DNA of 64,000 bases, from the NCBI GenBank assembly GCA_015075635.1, contig JABTUA010000003.1, positions 124,001-188,000 of the forward strand, read 5' to 3'. A program made the position numbers and the translations under genes. The notes under the pieces were generated by a model. That model had not been told where the DNA came from. It saw only the letters and a list, made by a program, of their open reading frames with translations, and ran no database searches. How positions within the stretch are numbered: the stretch's first letter is position 1; the number at the start of each line of letters is the position of its first letter. The stretch is from Polyangiaceae bacterium. GTDB taxonomy: Bacteria; Myxococcota_A; Polyangia; Polyangiales; Polyangiaceae. Below are positions 46,818 through 56,337 of this stretch, piece by piece.

Positions 46818-48815
46818 GTGGCGGCTTCAGGGACACGCCACGTCGGCCGGGTCACGGACCCACTAGCGCGCGACGATGGCGAGACGGAGCCCGAGCTCGA
46901 GCTCGAGGCGGATGTTTCCTCGGGGGAACGTGCGCCCGCAGAGCCGGCCGCGCCCGGTGCGCCGGCTGAAGCTCCTGAAATCGAAGCGGAATCTCCGGTC
47001 GTCGAGGAGGCCCCGTCGCCCGCGCCGGAGGTGGCCGAGGCCAGCTCCGAGGGGGTGCATCCGGTTCGCGCCCGACTGCTCGCCCGCGCAGCGGTCGCTC
47101 GGACCCGCGCTCCGAGGCCCCCCGGCGGGGTCGACGAGGTCGGGCAGGCGAGCCGCGACGCCGGCGAGCTGGACTCCCTCGGCCCGCTCGGCGGCCCACC
47201 GTCGGCGCCCGTCGCCGGAGGCCCGCTCTCCCTGCGACCTCGCGCGCCGCTCTCGCCGAACATGATCGCGGTCTTCGGGACCCTGCTCGGGCTCGCGACC
47301 GTGGCGTCGATCATCGCGCTGGTGATGCGCGTCGGAACCGCGCCGACCGCGCCGGCGTCGTCGGCGGGCGCTGCCGTCGAGACCCCCGCCGCCGCCGAAG
47401 CCCCGAGCGCCGTTCCCAAGCGCCAGCGTGTGAAGCTGCCGGGCCCGTGGCGCGTGAGCGACGCGAGGGGCGAGGCCGGCGCCCGAGTGGTCGAGGGAAA
47501 GATCGGAACAAACTCGTTCCTGAAGGCCGTCGAAGACGCCGGAGTGGACAAGAAGGAAGCCTATCGGGTGTTCAACGCGCTCAAGGAGCTCCGAAACCTC
47601 GACAAGTGCGAGCGGAGCCACAGCTTCCTTGCGCTCGTCGACCGGGCGAGCTCCCGCGTGAAGGCCTTCGAGTACGTGGTGAACAAGGAAGAGGTGTACC
47701 AGGCGCGCGAGGCAGCCACGGGCGAGCTCGCGGGCAAGCGCCTCGACTTCAAGATCGAACGCGCCCAGGTCAAAGGGTCCTTCGTCGTGGACGGCGACGT
47801 CGATGCCTCCGCGGAGAAGGGCGGCCTCGAGCGCGGGCTCGCCAGCGTGCTCACGAAGGCGCTGGACGGCCACATGAGCCTGGACGACCTCGAGCGCGGC
47901 GACGTGGTGCGCGTCGTGGCCCAAGAGATAACGGTACTGGGTGAGTTCTCGCGCTACGCCGGCATCGAGGCGCTGGAGATCCGCCGCGCCAACGACAAGG
48001 ACAAACCCTTCCGCCTCTACTACCACCGGGGGCAAAGCGAGCGCGGCTATTACGACGACAAAGGACGTTCGCCCTACGAGGGCGGCTGGCGCAAGCCGGT
48101 GAAAGACGCCCCCATCACCTCGCGCTTCAACCCGAAGCGACTGCACCCGGTGCTGAAGAAGGTGATGCCGCACACCGGCACCGACTTCGGCGCGCCGACG
48201 GGTGCTCCCGTCGGCGCCTCGTCGTACGGCACGGTGAGCTTCATTGGCCCGGCGGGTCCGAGCGGGAACCTGGTCAAGATCGACCACCCCGGCGGCATCG
48301 AGACGGGGTACGCGCACCTCTCGCGCTTCGCCGAGGGGCTGAAGGTGGGCGACAAGGTCAAGCGCTTGCAGCTCGTCGGCTACGTCGGCTCCACCGGTCG
48401 CTCGACCGGGCCGCACCTGCATTTCACGGCGAAGAAGAACGGCGAGTTCTTCGACGCCGAGACGCTGAACCTGGACGGCATGCGCGTCATCGGCAAGGAC
48501 GAGCGCGACGCCTTCGCGAAGGTGAAGCAGCAATACGACGAGCTTCTCGACTCCGTGGCGCTGCCCGCCCCGCTGCCGACCAAGCCGGCGGTCGCAGCCC
48601 CGGCGGACAGCACGGATCCCGCCGAGGGTGACGACGAGTTCGCGAGCGGCGGCCCAGAGCCGACCGGCGCGGCGCCCGCCGCCGCTGCGCCCACGGGGGC
48701 CCCGGCCAAGACGCCCGAGCCGGCGGCGCCCAAGGCCGGCAACGCGGTCTACCTGACCGACAAGGACCTGCTGAAGGCCCAGGGCGCCAGCGACGACGGC
48801 GAAGTCTCGGAGTGA
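46818..48815 (+). CDS. M23 zinc metallopeptidase (murein endopeptidase-like)
   Basis: 665 residues from GTG 46818. Pro/Glu-rich cytoplasmic N-terminus, one TM helix (about 150-168, IAVFGTLLGLATVASIIALV), a periplasmic OapA-like domain, then LytM/M23: HTGTDFGAPTG with H452 and D456, and the second metal His of STGRSTGPHLHF (H533, H535). Such enzymes cut peptidoglycan cross-links during growth or division. The long Ala/Pro tail is typical of secreted envelope proteins here. All zinc ligands are present, so it should be active. Confidence 0.93.
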   Translation: MAASGTRHVGRVTDPLARDDGETEPELELEADVSSGERAPAEPAAPGAPAEAPEIEAESPVVEEAPSPAPEVAEASSEGVHPVRARLLARAAVARTRAPRPPGGVDEVGQASRDAGELDSLGPLGGPPSAPVAGGPLSLRPRAPLSPNMIAVFGTLLGLATVASIIALVMRVGTAPTAPASSAGAAVETPAAAEAPSAVPKRQRVKLPGPWRVSDARGEAGARVVEGKIGTNSFLKAVEDAGVDKKEAYRVFNALKELRNLDKCERSHSFLALVDRASSRVKAFEYVVNKEEVYQAREAATGELAGKRLDFKIERAQVKGSFVVDGDVDASAEKGGLERGLASVLTKALDGHMSLDDLERGDVVRVVAQEITVLGEFSRYAGIEALEIRRANDKDKPFRLYYHRGQSERGYYDDKGRSPYEGGWRKPVKDAPITSRFNPKRLHPVLKKVMPHTGTDFGAPTGAPVGASSYGTVSFIGPAGPSGNLVKIDHPGGIETGYAHLSRFAEGLKVGDKVKRLQLVGYVGSTGRSTGPHLHFTAKKNGEFFDAETLNLDGMRVIGKDERDAFAKVKQQYDELLDSVALPAPLPTKPAVAAPADSTDPAEGDDEFASGGPEPTGAAPAAAAPTGAPAKTPEPAAPKAGNAVYLTDKDLLKAQGASDDGEVSE

Positions 48816-48821
48816 GTCGGG

Positions 48822-49940
48822 TCAGTTGTCAGGGTGCACCACCGCCCCGCCGGTCACCTCTCCCGACCACTTCGCGCGCATGGCGTCGTGGATCCGGGCC
48901 AGCGGAAAGCGGTGCGACACGTGCGGGTGGAGCTCGCCGCGCTCGGCCCACTCCAGGATCTTCGCCAGGCGCGGCGCGCGGATCGAGGGATCGTTCAGCG
49001 TGGCGATGACGGTCGGGCAGCCGAGCACGTCCAGACCCTTCATGATGATCAGGTTGGTGGGCAGCTGGTTCACGTTGGGAGCGCCGCGTCCGCCCTTGCC
49101 CTTGGCGACGAACGGCGTCGAGGCCCAACCGACGATCAGGAAGCGCGCTCCGAAGCGCGTGCAGCGCAGGCTCTCGACGGAGAGCGCGCCGCCCACGCCG
49201 TCGTAGACGACGTCCACGCCGCGGCCTCCGGTGAGGGCCTTGACCTGGTGCCTGAAGGGCTTCACGCCGGCGCCGTCGCTCTCCGTCACGACCAGGTGAT
49301 CGGCGCCGTGCTGCGCGACCAGCGCGAGCTTCTGGTGGGAGCGTCCGGTGGCGATCACGGTCGCGCCGCTCAGCTTGGCGATCTGCACGGCAGCCAGACC
49401 CGTGGCGCCCGACGCGCCCAGGATCAGCACCGTCTCGCCCGCCGCGAGGCGCCCGCGGGCGATCAGACAGTGATACGCCGTCTCGTAGTTGCCGAGCAGG
49501 TTGCAGCCCTGATCGAAGTCGAGCTTGCCCGGGATGCGCAGGAGCGCTTCCACGGGCGCCACGGCGTACTTGGCCCAGCCGCCCCAGCGCTGGTGCGCGC
49601 CCAGCGAGCGCGGACCGGTGAGCGCGCCATCGGCGAGCACTCGGTCGCCGAGATCGAGACGATCGCCCACTGCGCTGCCCTTCCAGACCACGACGCCGGC
49701 GTACTCGAGGCCGGGTGTGTAAGGCGGCGCCGGCACGTGCTGGTACTGCCCGCTGGTCATGATCAGGTCCACCCAGCCGACGGAGGCGCTCTTGACCTCG
49801 ACCAGCACGTCCGTCGACGCGAGCGTCGCCGGATCCGGCGCTTCTTGGGCCACGACGCTGACGAAGCGCTCGATGGCCTCCACTGGCGTCTCGGCCAGCT
49901 CCGAGACGACGACCTTCTGGCCCGGCGAGAGGGACGACAT
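48822..49940 (-). CDS. Medium-chain dehydrogenase/quinone oxidoreductase-like enzyme
   Basis: 372 residues, no signal. Rossmann GASGATGLAAVQIAKL motif and a GroES-like N-terminal domain (GLEYAGVVVWKG) mark a zinc-free MDR of the quinone-oxidoreductase group; substrate-binding residues cannot be assigned. Convergent with the M23 gene, stops 6 bases apart, and divergent from the pentulose kinase by 54 bases. The adjacency to a sugar kinase may be accidental. Confidence 0.9.
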   Translation of the reverse strand: MSSLSPGQKVVVSELAETPVEAIERFVSVVAQEAPDPATLASTDVLVEVKSASVGWVDLIMTSGQYQHVPAPPYTPGLEYAGVVVWKGSAVGDRLDLGDRVLADGALTGPRSLGAHQRWGGWAKYAVAPVEALLRIPGKLDFDQGCNLLGNYETAYHCLIARGRLAAGETVLILGASGATGLAAVQIAKLSGATVIATGRSHQKLALVAQHGADHLVVTESDGAGVKPFRHQVKALTGGRGVDVVYDGVGGALSVESLRCTRFGARFLIVGWASTPFVAKGKGGRGAPNVNQLPTNLIIMKGLDVLGCPTVIATLNDPSIRAPRLAKILEWAERGELHPHVSHRFPLARIHDAMRAKWSGEVTGGAVVHPDN

Positions 49941-49994
49941 GAAACCCCGAGCCTACTCCCGGATCGCGTCCTGCGGGCGTAGCATCGTCCGGCG

Positions 49995-51626
49995 ATGGCA
50001 CGGGCGTATCTCGGTGTGGACGTGGGGACGGGCAGCGTGCGGGCCGGGCTGTTCGACGCCTCGGGGGCGCGGCTGGGGATCGGCGTCGAGCCGATCCTGA
50101 TCTTCCGTCCCGAGGAAGACTTCGTGGAGCAGTCGTCCGACGACATCTGGCGCGCCGTCCAGGTCGCGGTGCGAGGTGCCATGAACGAAGCGGGGCTCGG
50201 ACCGAGCGACGTCGCGGGTATCGGCTTCGACGCCACCTGTTCGCTGGTGGCGCTCGACGGCGCCGGGCAGCCGCTGAGCGTGAGCCCGACGAACCGGGAC
50301 GAGCAGAACGTCATCGTCTGGATGGACCACCGCGCCACCGAGCAGGCAGCGCGCATCAACGCTCTGGGGCACGACGTCTTGCGCTTCGTCGGCGGCGTCA
50401 TCTCCCCGGAGATGCAGACCCCGAAGCTGCTCTGGCTCGCGGAGCACCACCCGACGGCGTGGCAGCGCGCAAAGTCGTTCCTGGACTTGCCGGACTTCCT
50501 GGTGTGGCGGGCGACGGGTGAGGACGTGCGCTCGCTGTGTACGACGGTGTGCAAGTGGACCTACGTGGGCCACGAGGGCGGCTTCCGCGAGGACTACTTC
50601 CGGCAGGTCGGCCTGGGAGCGCTGGCCGACGAGGGTTGGGCGCGCATCGGCACCCGCGTGCGCCCGATGGGTGAGCGCGCCGGAGGGCTCACCGCGCGAG
50701 CGGCGGAGGAGCTCGGGCTCGCGGCCGGTACGCCGGTGGGCGTCTCGATCATCGACGCGCACGCGGGTGGCCTCGGGCTGCTCGGCGCGCCGCTCGACGG
50801 GCGGGCGCCCGACGCCGAGGGGCTCGAGAGGCGCGTCGCGCTGATCGGCGGCACCTCGAGCTGCCACATGGCGGTGAGCCGCGAGCCGAAGTTCGTGCCC
50901 GGGATCTGGGGCCCGTACTTCTCGGCGATGATCCCGGATCTCTGGCTGACCGAAGGTGGCCAGAGCGCCACCGGCGCGCTGATCGACCACGTGATCGAGA
51001 GCCACGCGCGCGGGGCGGAGCTGGCTACGGAGGCGAGCCGACGGGGCGAGAGCGTGTACGCGCTGCTCAACGAGCGTCTGGAGGCCCTCGCCGGTCGCGC
51101 GCCGTTCCCGGCGGAGCTGACCCGCGAGCTTCACGTTCTGCCGGATCACCACGGCAACCGCTCGCCGCGCGCCGATCCCACGCTGCGCGGCATGGTGAGC
51201 GGGCTCCGGCTCAGCGACAGCGTGGACTCGCTGGCGCTCGCGTATCTGGCGACCATCCAGGGCATCGCCCACGGCACGCGGCACATCCTGGACACCATGA
51301 ACGCCCACGGCTACCGCATCGACACCATCCTGGCCTGCGGCGGTGACGTCAAGAACCCGGTGTTCGTGCGCGAGCACGCGGACGCGACGGGCTGTCGCAT
51401 CGTGCTGCCGAAGGAGCCCGAGGCCGTGCTGCTCGGCTCCGCCATCCTGGGTGCGGTGGCGTCGGGCGACTCACCGAGCGTGCTCGAGGCCATGGCCAAG
51501 ATGAGCTGCGCGGAGCGCGTGGTCGAGCCGGCGGGCGGCGCGGTGGCGAGCTATCACCAGAAGAAGCACGCGGTGTTCCAGCGCATGTACGCCGATCAGA
51601 TGGCCTACCGCGAGCTGATGAAGTAG
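49995..51626 (+). CDS. FGGY-family pentulose (ribulose-type) kinase
   Basis: 543 residues. N-terminal ATPase lobe YLGVDVGTGSVRAGLFD, DATCSLVALD, and the C-terminal lobe with IGGTSSCHMAVS, LTEGGQSATGALIDH and LACGGDVKNPVFVREHAD. Overall layout matches the bacterial/eukaryotic pentulokinase group rather than glycerol or xylulose kinases. It probably phosphorylates a five-carbon ketose, such as ribulose, delivered by the sugar ABC transporter encoded 2.3-5.7 kb downstream on the other strand. Substrate is inferred. Confidence 0.9.
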   Translation: MARAYLGVDVGTGSVRAGLFDASGARLGIGVEPILIFRPEEDFVEQSSDDIWRAVQVAVRGAMNEAGLGPSDVAGIGFDATCSLVALDGAGQPLSVSPTNRDEQNVIVWMDHRATEQAARINALGHDVLRFVGGVISPEMQTPKLLWLAEHHPTAWQRAKSFLDLPDFLVWRATGEDVRSLCTTVCKWTYVGHEGGFREDYFRQVGLGALADEGWARIGTRVRPMGERAGGLTARAAEELGLAAGTPVGVSIIDAHAGGLGLLGAPLDGRAPDAEGLERRVALIGGTSSCHMAVSREPKFVPGIWGPYFSAMIPDLWLTEGGQSATGALIDHVIESHARGAELATEASRRGESVYALLNERLEALAGRAPFPAELTRELHVLPDHHGNRSPRADPTLRGMVSGLRLSDSVDSLALAYLATIQGIAHGTRHILDTMNAHGYRIDTILACGGDVKNPVFVREHADATGCRIVLPKEPEAVLLGSAILGAVASGDSPSVLEAMAKMSCAERVVEPAGGAVASYHQKKHAVFQRMYADQMAYRELMK

Positions 51627-51633
51627 CGGCGCT

Positions 51634-52566
51634 TCAAGGCGCCGGCGCGAACGTGATCGGCACGCGCAGCTTCGCCGAGCCGCCGACGGGAGCCTGGAAC
51701 TTCGCGTCCGCGACTCGATGCACCAGGCAGGCGCCGACCGACGCTGGCAGCGCGCCGGTCACCTCGTGAAGCGTCGCCTTGGCAACTTCGCCCGAGGCAC
51801 CGACGTGGAGATCGAGCACGACCTTCCCGGCGGCCTTCGGATCAGCGCGTAGGCCAACCAGGTAACACTGCTTCAGCTTCGCGCGCAGCCTGCCGAGGAC
51901 CTTCTGCGCATCGGGCAAGGCTGCTACGCCGATGACGCTGCCGAGCACGGCGTTTCCTTTGGGCGCGGGCGCCTTCTCGGGGGTGTCGAGCGGCCGCGGC
52001 GCGCCGGGCGGGACGTTCGGCGGCATCTTCGGCTCCACATACCCCGGCGGCGTGACCCATGCGTCGGCCTTCTTGCCGTCCTCCGTCACGTCTGCGACGA
52101 CCCAGCGCAGCGACGGATCGAGCTCGAACAAGAGGTACACGAGATCGCACTTCCGCTCCCCTTCGCAGAGGATGTCCACCACGACCTGGACGTGGTTGTC
52201 GTGACGGCGCAACGACTCGCGACGCTCGGCGCGGAACTTCTTCCCAGCCTGCTGCGCGAAGCTCCCGCACTCCTTGGCCCAACAGTCGGCGCGGCTCGCG
52301 CCCTGCTGAGCGGCGAGGTCACCGGCGTTGGCGGCGGCGAGGTACGCGTCGACGGCTCGCACGAGCTCCGAGCTCACGCCCGGCGGAGAGTCGATGACGG
52401 GTGCAGGAGGCGTTTCGGGGGCGACTTCGCTCGCTGCGAAGATCGCGTCGCTCGCACCGGCGTCGGTGGCGGGCGCTGACATCGGGACGGGGCTCGCCTG
52501 CGGTGTCTCGGGTCGAGGCGCGCACGACGCCAAAGCCACCACGAGCGTCAGCTCTCCGCGCCGCAC
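51634..52566 (-). CDS. Lipoprotein with AgmX/PglI-like C-terminal domain
   Basis: The frame is open upstream but GTG 52566 leads straight into a signal peptide (TLVVALASC lipobox). About 310 residues: a linker, a domain with DCWAKECG and CDLVYLLF, then a C-terminal region with LRAKLKQCYLVGLRADPKAAG and VGACLVHRVADAKFQAPVGG as in AgmX/PglI proteins associated with gliding and TonB-like partners. The stop is 7 bases past the pentulose kinase stop. Function unknown. Confidence 0.75.
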   Translation of the reverse strand: MRRGELTLVVALASCAPRPETPQASPVPMSAPATDAGASDAIFAASEVAPETPPAPVIDSPPGVSSELVRAVDAYLAAANAGDLAAQQGASRADCWAKECGSFAQQAGKKFRAERRESLRRHDNHVQVVVDILCEGERKCDLVYLLFELDPSLRWVVADVTEDGKKADAWVTPPGYVEPKMPPNVPPGAPRPLDTPEKAPAPKGNAVLGSVIGVAALPDAQKVLGRLRAKLKQCYLVGLRADPKAAGKVVLDLHVGASGEVAKATLHEVTGALPASVGACLVHRVADAKFQAPVGGSAKLRVPITFAPAP

Positions 52567-52738
52567 CTGACGAGTCGTACCAGAGGTCGGCCGCCGGAGA
52601 ACGAGCCCCCGCGGCGCTGAGCGCACCGGTGCCCATGGCGCACGTGCAGCCGCAGTAAGTAGGCCTCGGTAAGAATTTGTGCGAGACAGTACGATAAACA
52701 CCTACACAAGCGCACTTCGATGAGCTAGGTTCCGCGCC

Positions 52739-53413
52739 GTGTCCAAGACCTTCGCCCTGGTGTGTTTCGCTCTGCTCGGTGTCGGCTGCGCATTGGGCGA
52801 GGAAGTCTCCGACGACAAGAGCGCCGTTGCCGCGGCAGAACCCGCCGCTGGCGCGGGTGGTGAGCCTGGGAGCTCCGAGGGCGGAGCCGCCGGCCTCGGT
52901 GCCGCGGGCGCTCCCGACGACGGCACCGGAGGCGACACGCCGACCTCGAGCGGCGGCGCGGCCAACGCGCAGGGCGGAGACACTGGCGGCTCGGCCGGCG
53001 CGCCGCCCATGTGCGCGAGCGGGGAGAAGCTCTGCGATACGGGCTGCGTCGAGCGGACGCCGGAGGTCGGTTGCGGCTCGGTCGGTTGCACGCCCTGCAA
53101 CAAGCCGCCGGCGAACTCGAAGCCGACCTGCGACGGAGCGCTGTGCGACTTCGAGTGTTTGCCCGGGTTCGTGCGGAGCGGCTTCGCGTGCGTGAGCGAG
53201 CAGGGCGGTGGCACCGGTGGCAGCGGCGGCTCGGGCGGCAGCAGCGGCAGCGGTGGCGCCGCGGCCGGCGGCTCCGGCGGTGGTCTGAACGTCTGCGTCG
53301 CGCCCTGCACGCCCAGCGATCCCACGTCGCAGTTCCTGTGTGTCGCCGCCTGCGTGTCCAAGGGCGGAGTGGGGCTCTGCGCGCCGGCGCTCAACTGCTG
53401 CGTGTGCGGCTGA
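52739..53413 (+). CDS. Cysteine-rich lipoprotein with Gly/Ser linkers
   Basis: 224 residues from GTG 52739; signal ending LGVGCALG. Long Gly/Ala/Ser/Thr stretch, then two cysteine-dense modules: GEKLCDTGCVERTPEVGCGS to FACVSEQ, and CVAPCTPSDP to CCVCG at the C-terminus, separated by another GGS linker. Around 20 cysteines indicate disulfide-rich surface modules, possibly EGF-like in size. Divergent from the AgmX-like gene. No function can be assigned. Confidence 0.8.
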   Translation: MSKTFALVCFALLGVGCALGEEVSDDKSAVAAAEPAAGAGGEPGSSEGGAAGLGAAGAPDDGTGGDTPTSSGGAANAQGGDTGGSAGAPPMCASGEKLCDTGCVERTPEVGCGSVGCTPCNKPPANSKPTCDGALCDFECLPGFVRSGFACVSEQGGGTGGSGGSGGSSGSGGAAAGGSGGGLNVCVAPCTPSDPTSQFLCVAACVSKGGVGLCAPALNCCVCG

Positions 53414-53417
53414 GCAG

Positions 53418-53915
53418 TCAATCGTGGAGCGGCGCCGTGGTGACGGCGGTGCCGTAGCCCAGCATCAGTCCGACGAAGCCCTCGTGGGGCTGGTGAGTCC
53501 AACGCAGGTCGTACTCCGCGAACGCGGAGATCACGAACAGACCGAAGAACATGCCGAGCTCAGCGCGCGGGCCCAGCGCGCCGATGCTCGTGTCCCCGTC
53601 CACGACGCCGAGCTCGATGGCCGTCGCGCCGACCCGGGCGTAGGGCGTCGTCCAGGCGGAGTGCAGCCAGTAGAGGTGGGGTCCCAGGCCGAGCTGCTGC
53701 ATGTCGCCCGTCCACTTGACGCGCACGTCGCCACCGGGTCCGAGGTGCTCCGCGCCATCGGCGCCGATGTTCAAGCCACCGGCGGCTTGCACCGCGGCGC
53801 CGTAGCGCCCCGCTTCGAACCGTGCCGAGGAGACCGCGCCCGCTTGCGCGTCCGCCATCAGCGAGAAGCAGCCGGAGCAAGACAGTGCCAGCGAGGGCGC
53901 GAGCCAGCGGATCAT
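53418..53915 (-). CDS. Small lipoprotein encoded downstream of the sugar permease
   Basis: 165 residues from ATG 53915, signal ending ALSCSGC. It is a beta-rich, outer-membrane-like protein with GMFFGLFVISAFAEYDLRW near the end, typical of small barrel proteins. It starts 2 bases after the sugar permease stop, so it is probably the last gene of the transport operon, though its role there is unclear. Convergent with the Cys-rich lipoprotein, 4 bases apart. Confidence 0.75.
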   Translation of the reverse strand: MIRWLAPSLALSCSGCFSLMADAQAGAVSSARFEAGRYGAAVQAAGGLNIGADGAEHLGPGGDVRVKWTGDMQQLGLGPHLYWLHSAWTTPYARVGATAIELGVVDGDTSIGALGPRAELGMFFGLFVISAFAEYDLRWTHQPHEGFVGLMLGYGTAVTTAPLHD

Positions 53916-53917
53916 CC

Positions 53918-54871
53918 TCAGCCGCTCCTTCGTTCCCGCAGCTTGTCCAGCGCCATCGCCACCAGGATGATGCCGCCGGTCAAGATCTCCTGCACCCAGT
54001 TGGGCAGCCCCACGTGCGTGCAGCCGGTCTTGATCTCGGTGAGCAGGAGCGCGCCGAGCAGCGCGCCGGCGATGGAGCCCCGCCCACCGGAGAGCGAGCC
54101 GCCGCCGATCACCACGGCCGCGATCACCTCCAGCTCGAGCCCGATCGAGTCGGTGGGATCGCCGACCGTGAGCGTGGAGAACTCCATGACTCCGGCCAGG
54201 CCGGCGAGCGCGCCGGCGAGCACGTAGACCATCACCGTCACCCGGCCCACCGGCACGCCGCACAGGCGCGCCGTGAGCACGTTGGAGCCGACCGCCACCA
54301 CGTGTCTCCCCGGGCGTGTGTAGGCGATGAAGGCCGAGAAGATCAGCGCCAGCCCGAGCGCGATCCAGACGCCCGTCGGGAGCAGGAAGCCGCCGTGCTG
54401 CCCGCCCGGCAGGCTCATCAGGCTCTCGAGCCCCTTCGGGTCGGCGTCCACCTTCTGCTCGTTGGCCAGGCCCTTCGCGACGCCGCGCAGCGCGCTCATG
54501 CTGCCGAGCGTGACGATGAAGGGCAAGAGACCCAGGCCCGAAACCAGCAGCCCGTTGATTGCTCCGACGCAAGCGCCCAGCGCCACACCGCCCGCCGCCG
54601 CGGTCCAGGCGCCACTGCCGCCGTCCAGCATGCGCGCGACGATCACCGTGGTCAGCGCGACCGTCGAGCCCACCGAGAGATCAATCCCACCCTGGATCAT
54701 CACCAGCGTCATGCCGACCGCGGCGATGGAGACGACCACGGTCTGGCGCGCCATCGTCAGCACGTTCACCGAGCGCGTGAACGTGTCAGGGGCGAGCAGC
54801 GCGAACAACACGTAGACGGCCACCACCGCCAAGAGGGGCCCGAGCCAGGGTTGACGGAAGAGCTGCCTCAC
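53918..54871 (-). CDS. Sugar ABC transporter permease, ribose type
   Basis: 317 residues from GTG 54871, overlapping the ATPase stop (GTGA). About ten TM helices with the RbsC-like motifs GGIDLSVGSTVALTTVIVA, GLLPFIVTLGSMSALRGVA, and GGGSLSGGRGSIAGALLGAL. Forms the membrane channel of a monosaccharide importer with the two proteins that precede it in the operon. A ribose or related pentose is likely, because of the FGGY kinase nearby, but the substrate is not proven. Confidence 0.92.
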   Translation of the reverse strand: MRQLFRQPWLGPLLAVVAVYVLFALLAPDTFTRSVNVLTMARQTVVVSIAAVGMTLVMIQGGIDLSVGSTVALTTVIVARMLDGGSGAWTAAAGGVALGACVGAINGLLVSGLGLLPFIVTLGSMSALRGVAKGLANEQKVDADPKGLESLMSLPGGQHGGFLLPTGVWIALGLALIFSAFIAYTRPGRHVVAVGSNVLTARLCGVPVGRVTVMVYVLAGALAGLAGVMEFSTLTVGDPTDSIGLELEVIAAVVIGGGSLSGGRGSIAGALLGALLLTEIKTGCTHVGLPNWVQEILTGGIILVAMALDKLRERRSG

Positions 54872-56337
54872 GCCGCACCTGCCGCTTCCCGCACCAAGCG
54901 GTGCTCGTCCAGCTCGCCCACCGGCAGAGCCGCGCCGAGCCGGCCGCGGTGCAAGACCGCGATGCGATCGCACACGGCCAGCAGCTCCGGGAACTGGCTC
55001 GACACGACCAGCACCGCCCTCCCGCCCTCGGCAAGCTCGTCGATGATCCGGTAGACGTCGGCGCGGCTCTTCACGTCGATGCCGCGCGTCGGCTCGTCGA
55101 GCAGCGCCACGTCCACCTCGTGGAACAGCAGGCGGGCGAGCGCGACCTTCTGCTGGTTGCCCCCCGAGAGGTCTCGCACCGGCTGGTCCGGGCCGGAGGT
55201 GCGGATGCCGAGGCGCTCGATGAAGCGCTGCGCGGCGGCGCGCTGCCCCCTCGGCCAGATCCAGGCCGGGAGCTTCGACAGGGTCAGGTTCTCGCGGAGC
55301 GAGAGGTTCTCCGCCAAACCCTCGCGCTTGCGATCCTCGCTGAGCAGCCCGACGCCGTCCGCCAGGCGCTGGGCGGGCGACGCGGGACCGACGCGCGCGG
55401 CCACTCGCAGCTCTCCGCTCTTGACGCGCTCGAGGCCGAAGATGGCGCGCAAGAGCTCGCTGCGCCCCGAGCCGACCAGCCCGGCGATGCCCAACACCTC
55501 GCCGGCTCGAAGCTCGAAGCTGGCCGCCACCGGCAGGCGCATTCCGCTGAGGTCGCGCGCCGAGAGCAGCACCCTCCCTCCGACACGGGGCTCGGCCCGA
55601 CGGCGCTCGTCGACCGCATGTCCGGCCATCAGCTCCACCAGCTCGCTGGTCGAGGTCGAGGCGATCTCGCCGCCGCCGGCGTTCGTTCCGTCGCGGAGCA
55701 CGCTGAAGCGATCGGCGATGCGCCGCACTTCTTCCAGGAAGTGGGAGATGTACAGGATGGCGATGCCGGAATCCGCGAGCCGGCGCACCACCTCGAACAG
55801 GCGCTCGACCTCCGGAGCCGCCAGGCTGGCGGTCGGCTCGTCCAAGATCAGCAGGCGGCAGTCGCTCTGTGCGAGGGCGCGCGCCAGCGTCACCAGCTGA
55901 ACGTCCGCGGCGCCGAGCTCGCTCGTGCGCAGCGTAGGGGAAATGTGTGGCGCGACCAGAGCCAATGCGCTGGCGGCGTCGGCGCGCAAACGCCGCCGGT
56001 CGATCGAGCCGAAGCGCGTCGGCTCGTGACCGAGCAGCACGTTCTCGGCCACGTCGAGGTGGGAGCACACCGCCGGCTCTTGATGGACGATCGCCACCCC
56101 GGCGCGTCGCGCCTCCGCCGGCGAGCGCGGGGCGAACGGCTCGCCGTCGAGCTCCAACGAGCCCGCGTCGGCGCGCAGCACCCCCGACACGATCTTGGTC
56201 AGCGTGCTCTTGCCCGCCCCGTTCTCTCCGAGCAGCGCGTGGACCTCACCCGGCCGGAGCTCGAGCTCCACCCCCGAGAGCGCTCGGGTACCACCGAAGG
56301 CCTTGCCGAGCCCGCGGACCGTGAGCCGTGGCGTCAC
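54868..56337 (-). CDS. Sugar ABC transporter ATPase, RbsA-like double NBD
   Basis: GTG 56337 overlaps the binding-protein stop (GTGA); ATG 56349 would add four residues. 489 residues with two ATPase halves: first with GENGAGKSTLTKIVSG and ILDEPTASLA; second with the usual degenerate P-loop GLVGSGRSELLRAIFGLE and LLDEPTRGIDVKSRADVY. Signatures LGAADVQLVTLARAL and LSGGNQQKVALARLLF. Drives uptake through the next gene's permease. Confidence 0.93.
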   Translation of the reverse strand: MTPRLTVRGLGKAFGGTRALSGVELELRPGEVHALLGENGAGKSTLTKIVSGVLRADAGSLELDGEPFAPRSPAEARRAGVAIVHQEPAVCSHLDVAENVLLGHEPTRFGSIDRRRLRADAASALALVAPHISPTLRTSELGAADVQLVTLARALAQSDCRLLILDEPTASLAAPEVERLFEVVRRLADSGIAILYISHFLEEVRRIADRFSVLRDGTNAGGGEIASTSTSELVELMAGHAVDERRRAEPRVGGRVLLSARDLSGMRLPVAASFELRAGEVLGIAGLVGSGRSELLRAIFGLERVKSGELRVAARVGPASPAQRLADGVGLLSEDRKREGLAENLSLRENLTLSKLPAWIWPRGQRAAAQRFIERLGIRTSGPDQPVRDLSGGNQQKVALARLLFHEVDVALLDEPTRGIDVKSRADVYRIIDELAEGGRAVLVVSSQFPELLAVCDRIAVLHRGRLGAALPVGELDEHRLVREAAGAA